From contig NC_046675.1 in assembly GCF_003369915.1 (NCBI RefSeq), forward strand, positions 1 to 64,000: 64,000 nt of DNA, read 5' to 3'. Below, one piece after another: positions 52,531 to 62,862 of the stretch. The position numbers were made by a program, and so were the translations under genes. How positions within the stretch are numbered: the first letter of the stretch is position 1; each line of letters begins with the position of its first letter. Under the pieces are notes generated by a model. It ran no database searches and was not told the origin of the DNA. It saw nothing but the letters and a program-made list of their open reading frames with translations. Source of the DNA: Drosophila miranda. Lineage: Eukaryota; Arthropoda; Insecta; Diptera; Drosophilidae.

Positions 52531-54068
52531 GAGGGGTATGCGTATCGTCATACGTCACCTGCACCGTTCCACACCCACAGACTGGGTGCGTGAACAGCTT
52601 GGTAGACTCGGATATAAGGTGAGGCATATTGCCAATATACATAAAAGATTTACAAAGGAGCCATTGGACCTATTCGAGGTTGAGCTTGAGCCACAGGAGA
52701 GCAACAATGGTATCTATGAGCTAACGGCAATTTGCAGCCAGCGGATCAAGGTCGAGAAGCCCATACGCGCGCCAGGCGTTCCCCAGTGTCATAAGTGTCA
52801 GATGTTTGGGCACTCGAAGAACTACTGCAGCCGTGCAGTTGTATGTCTCAAGTGTGGGGAGAAGCATGACCCCAAGGACTGCCCCAAGAAGCGGGAGGAT
52901 GTGCCGAAATGCGCCAACTGTAATGGTCCCCATGTTGCCAGCTACCGTGGTTGCATCAAATATAAAGAATACTGCAACAGAAGGAAAAATGGGTTAGAAC
53001 AGACCAACAGGATGTTGAGCAAACTTTCAATGCCTACCTTACCCGCCGCTCAGGGTTTGCGGCGTCCCCGCCAGCCACCCGTCATGAACCAGCAGGGCTT
53101 TCCAGCACTGCAGCAGCCAAGCCGCCGGCGAGCGCGCTCAGGCGCAAGAGCTCCTGCTCCTCCAGCTCAGATGAGCAGCTATGCCGATGCACTCCGCACA
53201 AGGCAGCCAGCGAGTCATTCCCAGCCTCTTCCAGGGAGGCAAGTATGGCAGTCGGTGCCACCCACAGCGACCACAATCGGATTCCAGCCCACTGTGAGCA
53301 GTCAGAGTGTCCGTCCTAGCGATGAACTCAGCCAGAAACTGGACTACCTCATCACACTGCTGACACAGGAGCGGATCCAGCATGCGGCCGCCGCTGCTGA
53401 ATCTACCCAGAAACTGGAAGGGAAGATAGATGTACTAATTGCACAGATGACTAAGCTGACAGATTGCTTATACGCTAGCATCCAGGCAAATTCTTATGCC
53501 AGTAATGTATAGTACTAGTACTAATTACTCCAATTGACAAGCAATAGCTCTGGCTGCCCCGGACCAGTGGGCAGAAGAGAAACGTAAACAAGACAAAAAC
53601 AAATAAGAAGACAAGAATTAGAATAGAAAACATACATATATAATCTCCCTTTTCTGCCAAAATGTTTCCCCTTAGTCGATAATGTAAACTTAAACTTAAT
53701 TTAAAGTCTAGAGTATTTTATGCTTTGGCTCTGCCCACTCCCTCTCCCCGCTCTGGCTAACGGACTGTTGCCAAAGTGGAGAGATTTCCCCCAATGATGA
53801 TTGCGCCGGCAGCACTGCCGGCAGAGGAGATTTCGTGCTGTTCAAAGCATCGTATTTGCTGCCTACGGCTGCTAACAGCAGCTCGTAGACAGCTATTTAC
53901 ATATATTTATAAGCTACAGCCCCAACAATTTGTACTAAAAATGCTGTTATAGTATAGGTACAATAAAGTCCCCATAGCGCAACGTAACTCTGGCTCCCCT
54001 AACCTGCTGGATCAGGCCAAGGCTCGAGCTGGGTTACGTTGCGTTATGTTAGTTACGTAAAAAAAAAA
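52531..54068 (+). mobile_element. E10: 5'-truncated S element
   Basis: Begins GAGGGGTATGCG directly after the A tail of E9 and appears the same as E1 through gag and 3' UTR. Its 3' end stops about 25 bases early, at TTAGTTACGTA followed by A (54059-54068), so the last CGCCACCGC segment is missing: an alternative polyadenylation point. Confidence 0.88.
52538..53512 (+). pseudogene. S Gag fragment (325 codons)
   Basis: Same as the E1 fragment at 19820-20794: conserved block, three knuckles, C-terminal predicted coiled coil, S-type ending. Confidence 0.9.
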
Positions 54069-57021
54069 CAAAAAAACAAAAACGTTCCGCAAAAATCAAA
54101 AAATTAAAGCATTAAACATTGCCAAAAATTCGCAAATTATATTGCACATGTATTAATATACATTGTGCAATATTCTGTAAATACATTCCGGGCAACGCGA
54201 AGTGTTGTGCCGTGTATAAGTTTTTCACTGACCTACAACATAACCAAAGTGCCGAAAGTGAAAAAACGTGGGGTAGGCTGCAGCCGCTGCTGCCCCCCCC
54301 CCCCTTCACCATTCTCACACTTGTGTCAAATTGCGCTAATAAAGCCACAAAAAACAATAAACAATGGTACGCAAACCGTGTCCCAAGTCAAAGAAGAAGC
54401 CCACTGTGGCCTCACGTGCTCCCTTTTCGGACAGCGAAGATGATCTGCATTCCCCCCGCAACTAATGCCGGGAATCTCACAGACTGACATGCGCCCCCTC
54501 TCCTATCGCTCGACCTCATTGGCGGATCTGACAAGTGACATGCCATCAACTTCAGCTGCCGCTGCAGCCAAGTCGATGCAGGCCCCGTCCGCTGCACTGT
54601 CAACCAAGCCATTGCTAGCCCCCCCGCTGCCATGCTACCCAGAGCCTCTGCTGCAGCTGCCTGTGCTGCCATTCCTGCTGCTGCCAAAGCCACCGCCCAT
54701 ACTCGCGTAGCTGCCGCCGCAGCTAAACGCCCTCCAGCTGCAACAGCTCCTACTACTGCTAGTGCTGCTCGTGTAGCTGCCCACGCCGCTCAACGTCCTC
54801 CAGTTTCTACTGGTGCCCTTGCAGCACCTGTGCAGAGCCAGCCGACTCTGTGCGAGATCCTCAAGGTGCAGCGGGAGAAACTGGCATTGGAAAGGAAAGC
54901 AACTGCTAAGCTGATGGCAGAGTATGAGGCTCGGAACAAGAAGCGAACGACCACCTTGGGCTCGCCGATTACAAAGGCGTCGGCCAAGAAGATCAAGCGG
55001 ACAGCAATCACCAAGGAGAAGCCTGACTCTAGCCAGAGGAGTATAACGAACTACTTCGAAATACTCTCGGATGCTGACGACGTAGCCAATGACGACATGG
55101 ATATTGACACTGACTGCAGCGAGGGAGAGACGGAAGCCGAGGAACCTGTTCCCACAAACAGGCCCTCTACTCCTCACACCACCCCCCGCCTGCCCCTACC
55201 ACTGCGCACGCACCCAATGCTGCTGCTACTGCTGACGCCAGAATTGTGCGGCCAGCCCCTATATACATTCCCAACGTCTCTGAAATCGTTCCCCTGCTCC
55301 AATGCATTGACAATGCCATTGGCGCAGGCACATATGACACTAAGACTGCCAACAATGGATCTCTTAAAGTCATGTGCCATACAATAGATGGCTATAGGGC
55401 CCTAATTCGGCTCTTATCTGAGGGGGAAGGTGTGGATTACCATACATTTCGACTGCGAAGCGAGAGGGGTATGCGTATCGTCATACGTCACCTGCACCGT
55501 TCCACACCCACAGACTGGGTGCGTGAACAGCTTGGTAGACTCGGATATAAGGTGAGGCATATTGCCAATATACATAAAAGATTTACAAAGGAGCCATTGG
55601 ACCTATTCGAGGTTGAGCTTGAGCCACAGGAGAGCAACAATGGTATCTATGAGCTAACGGCAATTTGCAGCCAGCGGATCAAGGTCGAGAAGCCCATACG
55701 CGCGCCAGGCGTTCCCCAGTGTCATAAGTGTCAGATGTTTGGGCACTCGAAGAACTACTGCAGCCGTGCAGTTGTATGTCTCAAGTGTGGGGAGAAGCAT
55801 GACCCCAAGGACTGCCCCAAGAAGCGGGAGGATGTGCCGAAATGCGCCAACTGTAATGGTCCCCATGTTGCCAGCTACCGTGGTTGCATCAAATATAAAG
55901 AATACTGCAACAGAAGGAAAAATGGGTTAGAACAGACCAACAGGATGTTGAGCAAACTTTCAATGCCTACCTTACCCGCCGCTCAGGGTTTGCGGCGTCC
56001 CCGCCAGCCACCCGTCATGAACCAGCAGGGCTTTCCAGCACTGCAGCAGCCAAGCCGCCGGCGAGCGCGCTCAGGCGCAAGAGCTCCTGCTCCTCCAGCT
56101 CAGATGAGCAGCTATGCCGATGCACTCCGCACAAGGCAGCCAGCGAGTCATTCCCAGCCTCTTCCAGGGAGGCAAGTATGGCAGTCGGTGCCACCCACAG
56201 CGACCACAATCGGATTCCAGCCCACTGTGAGCAGTCAGAGTGTCCGTCCTAGCGATGAACTCAGCCAGAAACTGGACTACCTCATCACACTGCTGACACA
56301 GGAGCGGATCCAGCATGCGGCCGCCGCTGCTGAATCTACCCAGAAACTGGAAGGGAAGATAGATGTACTAATTGCACAGATGACTAAGCTGACAGATTGC
56401 TTATACGCTAGCATCCAGGCAAATTCTTATGCCAGTAATGTATAGTACTAGTACTAATTACTCCAATTGACAAGCAATAGCTCTGGCTGCCCCGGACCAG
56501 TGGGCAGAAGAGAAACGTAAACAAGACAAAAACAAATAAGAAGACAAGAATTAGAATAGAAAACATACATATATAATCTCCCTTTTCTGCCAAAATGTTT
56601 CCCCTTAGTCGATAATGTAAACTTAAACTTAATTTAAAGTCTAGAGTATTTTATGCTTTGGCTCTGCCCACTCCCTCTCCCCGCTCTGGCTAACGGACTG
56701 TTGCCAAAGTGGAGAGATTTCCCCCAATGATGATTGCGCCGGCAGCACTGCCGGCAGAGGAGATTTCGTGCTGTTCAAAGCATCGTATTTGCTGCCTACG
56801 GCTGCTAACAGCAGCTCGTAGACAGCTATTTACATATATTTATAAGCTACAGCCCCAACAATTTGTACTAAAAATGCTGTTATAGTATAGGTACAATAAA
56901 GTCCCCATAGCGCAACGTAACTCTGGCTCCCCTAACCTGCTGGATCAGGCCAAGGCTCGAGCTGGGTTACGTTGCGTTATGTTAGTTACGTATCGCCACC
57001 GCTGCATACGACACAACAAAA
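54069..57021 (+). mobile_element. E11: S element with its own diverged 5' half
   Basis: The only S copy here whose 5' UTR and gag N-terminus are S-lineage rather than T-derived: 5' UTR with the variant palindrome (54140-54172), gag 54364-56445, S 3' UTR 56446-57014. Ends CGACACAACAAAA and is joined to J sequence in the opposite orientation. Confidence 0.88.
54364..56445 (+). pseudogene. S Gag, E11 copy, frameshifted
   Basis: Starts MVRKPCPKSKKKPTVASRA like T Gag, then is broken near 54460, near 54623 (C run) and near 55186 (six C, as in E6 and E7). Domains in order are as in T Gag, but the N-terminal half differs at many positions, so S is an old lineage and not a recent deletion of the T copies present here. 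Confidence 0.85.
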
Positions 57022-57186
57022 TCTATTTGTGCTTTTCCTTTGGTTAATTTTAGCTACATTTTATTTGCAGGCTAAATTAATTTATTTAGAGGTTTGCGTT
57101 GAATTTGGTAAGTCAGTTTATTTCTGTTTTGGCTGATTTTGATTGTATTTTATTTGCAGGTTTTGATTGGTTTGTTTGGAAGCTAG
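57022..57186 (-). mobile_element. J-e: short inverted J fragment
   Basis: A piece of the mini-intron array in minus orientation between the end of E11 and the A tail of J-d. Lacks both ends. On the plus strand it reads intron end, the exon starting GCTAAATTAATTT, an intron with GTAAGT, then the exon up to GGAAGCTAG. Confidence 0.75.
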
Positions 57187-57454
57187 TTTTTTTTTTAATG
57201 GTTTGACTGGCTCAGGGCACTTTAGAGTGACCTGAAGCTTTATTTATTAATGTTCTTATTACTATTGGCAACATATAACATTATTTATGGAAACATTTAA
57301 CATTTTTTTTACATTTAGGTATTTTTTTTTACTTTACGGTAACATTGATAATAACAGACAGAAAAATACTAGACAGTTATCAATTTGCTCTTGTAAACAA
57401 AAGGTAAGTTAAGATCGGCTTGTGTTTTCTTTTTTCTGGCTTAGGCATAAAAAT

Positions 57455-57661
57455 TTTGTGACGCCGCTCCTGGACCCCTCATCCGGTGCGAAACGGAGGT
57501 ATGGACGACAGGGAGACCTCCAAGCATCGGCAACGCAAGCGCGGCATCGCCTCGTCCCTCTTTTCCTGGCCGAATCCAACCGATGCAGCTCTAAGAAGAA
57601 CGGCGGCGCATATGCTTCTTTCTGTGGATGATATGAAACTCCTGGCTGATTTTAATATTGT
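57455..57661 (+). other. GC-rich exon-like block, antisense to J-d
   Basis: An ATG in MDDRETSKHRQRKRGIASSL begins an open frame that continues SLFSWPNPTDAALRR and HMLLSVDDMK. It is followed by CTGATTTTAATATTG and TTTTATTTTCAG at about 57661, a good acceptor for the next exon-like piece. Conserved in three J copies. It could be the first exon of an antisense transcript. Function unknown. Confidence 0.5.
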
Positions 57662-57792
57662 TTTATTTTCAGGTTTATGTTTTGTAGGTTTGGTGATCAA
57701 GTGTCAGGAATCCAGTTAGGTAATTTGTGTTGTTATATTTATTGGATTTTTAACCTTTGTTTTGACTGATTTTAATTATTTTCTATTTACAG

Positions 57793-59432
57793 GTTCGATT
57801 GGTCCATTGGGAGGTTTGCGTTGAGTTTGGTAAGTAAGTCTATTTGTGCTTTTCCTTTGGTTAATTTTAGCTACATTTTATTTGCAGGCTAAATTAATTT
57901 ATTTAGAGGTTTGCGTTGAATTTGGTAAGTCAGTTTATTTCTGTTTTGGCTGATTTTGATTGTATTTTATTTGCAGGTTTTGATTGGTTTGTTTGGAAGC
58001 TAGCGTGGTAAGTATTAATTTGTGTTTTGACTGATTTTAATTGTATTTTATTTGCAGGTTCATTGGTTATATTTGGAGGTTTGCGTTGTATTTGGTAAGC
58101 GAGTCTATTTATGTTTTGGCTGATTTTGATTGTATTTTATTTGCAGGTTTTGATTGGTTTGTTTGGAAGCTAGCGTGGTAAGTAAATTAATTTGTGTTTT
58201 GACAGATTTTAATTGTATTTTATTTGCAGGTTCAATTGGTTTATTTGAAGGTGTGCGTTGAATTTGGTAAGCGAGTTTATTTCTGTTTTGGCTGATTTTG
58301 ATTGTATTTTATTTGCAGGTTTTGATTGGTTTGTTTGGAAGCTAGCGTGGTAAGTAAATTAAATTGTGTTTTGACTGATTTTAATTGTATTTTATTTGCA
58401 GGTTCAATTGGTTTATTTGAAGGTGTGCGTTGAATTTGGTAAGCGAGTTTATTTCTGTTTTGGCTGATTTTGATTGTATTCCATTTGCAGGTTTTGATTG
58501 GTTTGTTTGGAAGCTAGCGTGGTAAGTAAATTAAATTGTGTTTTGACTGATTTTAATTGTATTTTATTTGCAGGTTCAATTGGTTTATTTGAAGGTGTGC
58601 GTTGAATTTGGTAAGCGAGTTTATTTCTGTTTTGGCTGATTTTGATTGTATTCCATTTGCAGGTTTTGATTGGTTTGTTTGGAAGCTAGCGTGGTAAGTA
58701 AATTAATTTGTGTTTTTACTGATTTTAATTGTATTTTATTTGCAGGTTCAATTGGTTATATTTGGAGGTTTGCGTTGTATTTGGTAAGCGAGTCTATTTA
58801 TGTTTTGGCTGATTTTGATTGTATTTTATTTGCAGGTTTTGATTGGTTTGTTTGGAAGCTAGCGTGGTAAGTAAATTAATTTGTGTTTTGACAGATTTTA
58901 ATTGTATTTTATTTGCAGGTTCAATTGGTTTATTTGAAGGTGTGCGTTGAATTTGGTAAGCGAGTTTATTTCTATTTTGGCTGATTTTGATTGTATTTTA
59001 TTTGCAGGTTTTGATTGGTTTGTTTGGAAGCTAGCGTGGTAAGTAAATTAAATTGTGTTTTGACTGATTTTAATTGTATTTTATTTGCAGGTTCAATTGG
59101 TTTATTTGAAGGTGTGCGTTGAATTTGGTAAGCGAGTTTATTTCTGTTTTGGCTGATTTTGATTGTATTCCATTTGCAGGTTTTGATTGGTTTGTTTGGA
59201 AGCTAGCGTGGTAAGTAAATTAATTTGTGTTTTGACTGATTTTAATTGTATTTTATTTGCAGGTTCAATTGGTTTATTTGGAGGTGTGCGTTGAATTTGG
59301 TGAGCGAGTTTATTTCTGTTTTGGCTGATTTTGATTGTATTTTATTTGCAGGTTTTGATTGGTTTGCTTGGAGGTGATTTGGTGAGCGGTTTAAGTTATG
59401 TTTTGGCTGCTTTTAATTAGTTTTAATTGTAG
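57793..59432 (+). repeat. Antisense mini-exon/mini-intron array of J-d
   Basis: On the plus strand (antisense to J) about 19 successive GT-AG intervals, nearly all 52 bases long, separate alternating exon-like pieces of 31 bases (GTTTTGATTGG..GCTAGCGTG, e.g. 58147-58177) and 37 bases (GTTCAATTGG..GAATTTG, e.g. 58230-58266). Introns start GTAAGT or GTAAGC, have GACTGAT or GGCTGAT at a branch-site distance, and end TTTTATTTGCAG or a close variant. Full period 172 bases. No phase stays open over A plus B. In the sense direction each intron also shows AATAAA. Confidence 0.75.
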
Positions 59433-59474
59433 GTTTATACTTTCTGGATTTTTGCTCTACCATTGGATCAAGTC

Positions 59475-62400
59475 TTAACCATTCGGCTGGAGGACGCCTT
59501 CCTCTTCATCCCCTCTGTGGTCTGGCACTATAATTCTTTGTATACCCAATGGTTGGCCCCTGATTCTTTCAAGTATTGTTTCCCTAGTATATTTCCCTTG
59601 AGCATACATTTTTCTGTACACGTTTATTTGTAGTTCGCAGAATCTGTCCGGGTGTTTGTATGGTTTTTTCTTCCGTTCGGCCTCTCTATTGTCCATTTTA
59701 GCCTTTTCCAGTCTTTCCTGTTCTTCGTTTTCTAACCTCAGCAGAGTAGGAAGTCCTTTCCTCAGGATGGGTACATACTTCTCTACTATAACTTTGCGCT
59801 CAGCTTCGGAATAGTATCGGTTCGGATCCAGATCTGGATTTTGCTGTTCCTGACGTTGTCCATTACAACGCGGGAGGATAAACTTCCGGAGTTGATTGTC
59901 ATATCTGTGGCGGCTAGATTTCAATCTATTAGGGACATGGGGGTTGGTCAGCAGTCTGGCCACTTCGGAGTTTGAGTGATCCACGAGTGAATTAGCGAGA
60001 CGGCCGCTAGCCTTCTCGTAAACCTCCTCGACAGTTTTGATATTGTATACACTTCTGATATTGTCGTTTCTTGTATATCTTGTGGCCCTAACTGCCCTCC
60101 TCACTAGTTTGTTTTGGAGTGTTTGTATCTTTTTCACTAATGAGTCGGAAGCCAGAGCACCCCAGACTGGAAAAGCATAATACCAAATTGGCATGATTAA
60201 TTGTTTTAGGATGGTCACTTTGCAGTCTTTGGCAAGCCGGCTTTTGCAGCCAATAATCCAATCAAGTTTTATTGACGCAGTTCTTGTCTTATTTATAATG
60301 GCTTTGACATGGTGGTTAAGGCTAAGTTTCCTATCGAGCGTAACCCCAAGATACATTTGTTTGAATTTGTTAGGAATTCTTTGTCCATTTAACTTAGGCG
60401 TACTTTCTTGCTGTGTTTTGCTAAGTTTGTTCAATGTGAAAAATACGTGGGCTGTTTTCTTTTCGTTAATGCCCATTTCCCATTTTTTAGCCCAAACACT
60501 GAACTTATTTAGGTATTGTTCGTTCATTTTTGCCGCAGTCAGGGGGAAGTCCGCTCTGCTCATAATAATTGTGTCATCTGCATACGTAGCTAACATCCTG
60601 TTTTTTTCCCTCAACACCGGTATCGAAGTGGGGTGATATCCATTCAAGCAGTTTGGTAGCGGAACGTCAGATGAGTAGATGCTGTATAGAAGAGGACCTA
60701 AATTGCTGCCCTGAGGAACACCGGCTTTTATTTTTCCAATTCTCGATGTAATACCATTGTTGGTAATTACTTCGAAGGTCCTTTCATTTAGGTAGCTTTC
60801 TAGTAGCTTGAAGGCCTGAAGAGACACCAGTTTTGATAGCTTATATAGCAAACCGGTGTGCCATACTCTATCAAACGCTTCAGATATATCTATAAAAACA
60901 GCTGAGCAGTATTGTTTTTCTTCGAAGGCCCCCATAATGAATTGCGTTACTCTTGCTAGCTGTTGTTCAGTGGCATGTTCTTTTCGAAACCCAAATTGAT
61001 GTGTGGGAAGGGCTCTAGAGAAATCCTCAAAATCAAATAATCGTTTGATAAAGAGTTTTTCAAAGGTTTTAGCCAATCCCGAAAGGAGACTGATTGGGCG
61101 ATAGGATGTTACCGACTGAGCAGGCTTATTTGGCTTCAGAAGTAATGTGATTGTGGCGTGTTTCCAAGCTTGCGGGAAGTGTCCCAATCTCAACATTGAG
61201 TTGAAGATCAGGAGGATGTATAGTAGGGCTTTCTTTGGGAGAGCCTTGATTAACACATTGTCTATTCTGTCATTGCCTGGGGATTTATTTGAGATCAAGT
61301 TTTTGATTTCGGTTGTCAGTTCTGGGAGTGTAAATGGTCTGAGAGGACGTGTTTGTGTCTTTGTTGCTGCATCCGTCAGCTTCTGTTTCTCAATGTCTAG
61401 GTCTTTTTGTGTCGTCTCGCGTTCCTTTTCTGAGCTTGTATGTCTGGGTTTGAATCGTTCTTCAAAGTGAGAGACAAATACCTCGGCTTTCTCTTCGTTA
61501 CTCTTGGTCCATACGGGTCGTTGGTTAGAGTTCCCCGTCTGCGTGCAAATGGGCCAGTTTGGTTGAGGCTGTCTCTTGATTGTATTTGTTACTTTCCAGA
61601 GCTTTGCCATTTTGTATCTGTCTTGCGTGTTTATACCTTCAAATTGCTGATTAATGTTGTTTGTTTTTAATTTTTGTAATTTTTTCCTGAGGGTGTTCTG
61701 GGCGGCCTTGTACAGTTTTTTAGCCTCTTCTGTGCGGAATATTTTAAATCTGAGGTTCAGTTCGTTTTTTATTTGCAGAAGAGCTCTAGTTTCATCGTCT
61801 AGTTTGTAGCGTGCTTTGTCCATCCTTCGTTGTCTGTTTGAAATCCCAGGTCTGTGTCCTTGAATGGAGTTTACATTTTTAGTGGCTAGTTTTACCGCGT
61901 CTTGTATGTTTGTAGTCAGTATATTTACTGCGTCGTCAATATCCAGTCCCGAGTGAATTTCCGTGTTTAAGTTTATGGTCTGTTCCAAGTGCTCTTTTAC
62001 TCTGTTAATATTTGTCTTCTTTGTAATTAGTCGTCTGCCTATAGAACTTTGGGTGAATGTGTCGGCCCCATTTATACACATTTCGATGGTTATTGGCAGG
62101 TGATCGGAGTCCAGACTGCTACATGAATGGATTTTCAGCCTATGTCTTGTCAAGCCACCACAAACTGCAAAGTCAATGGCCGAGGGTCTTTTTCTGCTGT
62201 CGTATGGGTAGTGAGTGGCACCTCCTGTGGCCAAGATATTGTATCTGGCTCCAAAGTTGACGGCTTCCATTAGGGCACGGCCTCTTTTGCAGGATCTGGC
62301 GTTCCCCCACCATGGGTGCTTTGCGTTCCAGTCCCCGCAGCAAAGGAAGCCAGAGGTACCCCCTATTATGTTGTCAAAATGCTGTAGTAACGATCTAAAA

Positions 62401-62804
62401 TGACTTTTTGACCAATTGAAGCTGGGTGGACAATATGTTGATGCAACTACAGTCATGTCTTTTCTATTGTTTGTGTTGGGGATAATTACTATTGGTGCAC
62501 TTTGAAGAAATTCGGTCTGTATTGGCTCAAGCGCGGCATGTCTAATGTTGTCTTTTACATAAGTGACGACGCCTCCTTTTTTATGATTGTTTGGATTGGC
62601 AGCGTGATATGTCAGGTAGTTCGGTATTTGTAATAAAGTTGCATCCTGTTTGACCCTTGTTTCGATGACCATCATTATGTGTATGTTCGCATTTGTCATA
62701 TGAGTTTCTAATTCAATCATTTTATTTTTTATTCCACAGGCATTCCAAAAGGCTACCCTTAACGTATTGGAATTGTTGTTGTTGCTGCTGTTGTTTGTGT
62801 GCAT
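59475..62804 (-). CDS. J Pol: endonuclease plus reverse transcriptase (1109 aa)
   Basis: The ATG at 62804 lies 58 bases after the gag stop. APE/EEP endonuclease in the first 240 residues: AFWNACGIKNK, CCGDWNAKHPWWGNARSCK, SAIDFAVCGG, SLDSDHLPI. RT: SYRPISLLSGLAKTFEKLF, HQFGFRKEHATEQQLARV, FIDISEAFDRVWH, AGVPQGSNLGP, ATYADDT. The Jockey-type C-terminus has a Lys/Glu-rich tail. All motifs are intact and the frame is unbroken. It is clearly diverged from T Pol, so this is a separate lineage and a second possible trans source of RT. Confidence 0.92.
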   Translation of the reverse strand: MHTNNSSNNNNSNTLRVAFWNACGIKNKMIELETHMTNANIHIMMVIETRVKQDATLLQIPNYLTYHAANPNNHKKGGVVTYVKDNIRHAALEPIQTEFLQSAPIVIIPNTNNRKDMTVVASTYCPPSFNWSKSHFRSLLQHFDNIIGGTSGFLCCGDWNAKHPWWGNARSCKRGRALMEAVNFGARYNILATGGATHYPYDSRKRPSAIDFAVCGGLTRHRLKIHSCSSLDSDHLPITIEMCINGADTFTQSSIGRRLITKKTNINRVKEHLEQTINLNTEIHSGLDIDDAVNILTTNIQDAVKLATKNVNSIQGHRPGISNRQRRMDKARYKLDDETRALLQIKNELNLRFKIFRTEEAKKLYKAAQNTLRKKLQKLKTNNINQQFEGINTQDRYKMAKLWKVTNTIKRQPQPNWPICTQTGNSNQRPVWTKSNEEKAEVFVSHFEERFKPRHTSSEKERETTQKDLDIEKQKLTDAATKTQTRPLRPFTLPELTTEIKNLISNKSPGNDRIDNVLIKALPKKALLYILLIFNSMLRLGHFPQAWKHATITLLLKPNKPAQSVTSYRPISLLSGLAKTFEKLFIKRLFDFEDFSRALPTHQFGFRKEHATEQQLARVTQFIMGAFEEKQYCSAVFIDISEAFDRVWHTGLLYKLSKLVSLQAFKLLESYLNERTFEVITNNGITSRIGKIKAGVPQGSNLGPLLYSIYSSDVPLPNCLNGYHPTSIPVLREKNRMLATYADDTIIMSRADFPLTAAKMNEQYLNKFSVWAKKWEMGINEKKTAHVFFTLNKLSKTQQESTPKLNGQRIPNKFKQMYLGVTLDRKLSLNHHVKAIINKTRTASIKLDWIIGCKSRLAKDCKVTILKQLIMPIWYYAFPVWGALASDSLVKKIQTLQNKLVRRAVRATRYTRNDNIRSVYNIKTVEEVYEKASGRLANSLVDHSNSEVARLLTNPHVPNRLKSSRHRYDNQLRKFILPRCNGQRQEQQNPDLDPNRYYSEAERKVIVEKYVPILRKGLPTLLRLENEEQERLEKAKMDNREAERKKKPYKHPDRFCELQINVYRKMYAQGKYTRETILERIRGQPLGIQRIIVPDHRGDEEEGVLQPNG

Positions 62805-62862
62805 GAATTAAGTTTGTATTGGCTGGTTGTCTATGTTGTCTGTGATATTAACATAAGTCATT

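Noticed and set aside
58300..58900. The mini-exons as a continuous coding sequence
   Set aside because: A plus B is 68 bases, so the phase rotates, and stops (TGA in the ATTTGAAG piece, TAG in GCTAGCG) appear in each phase tried.
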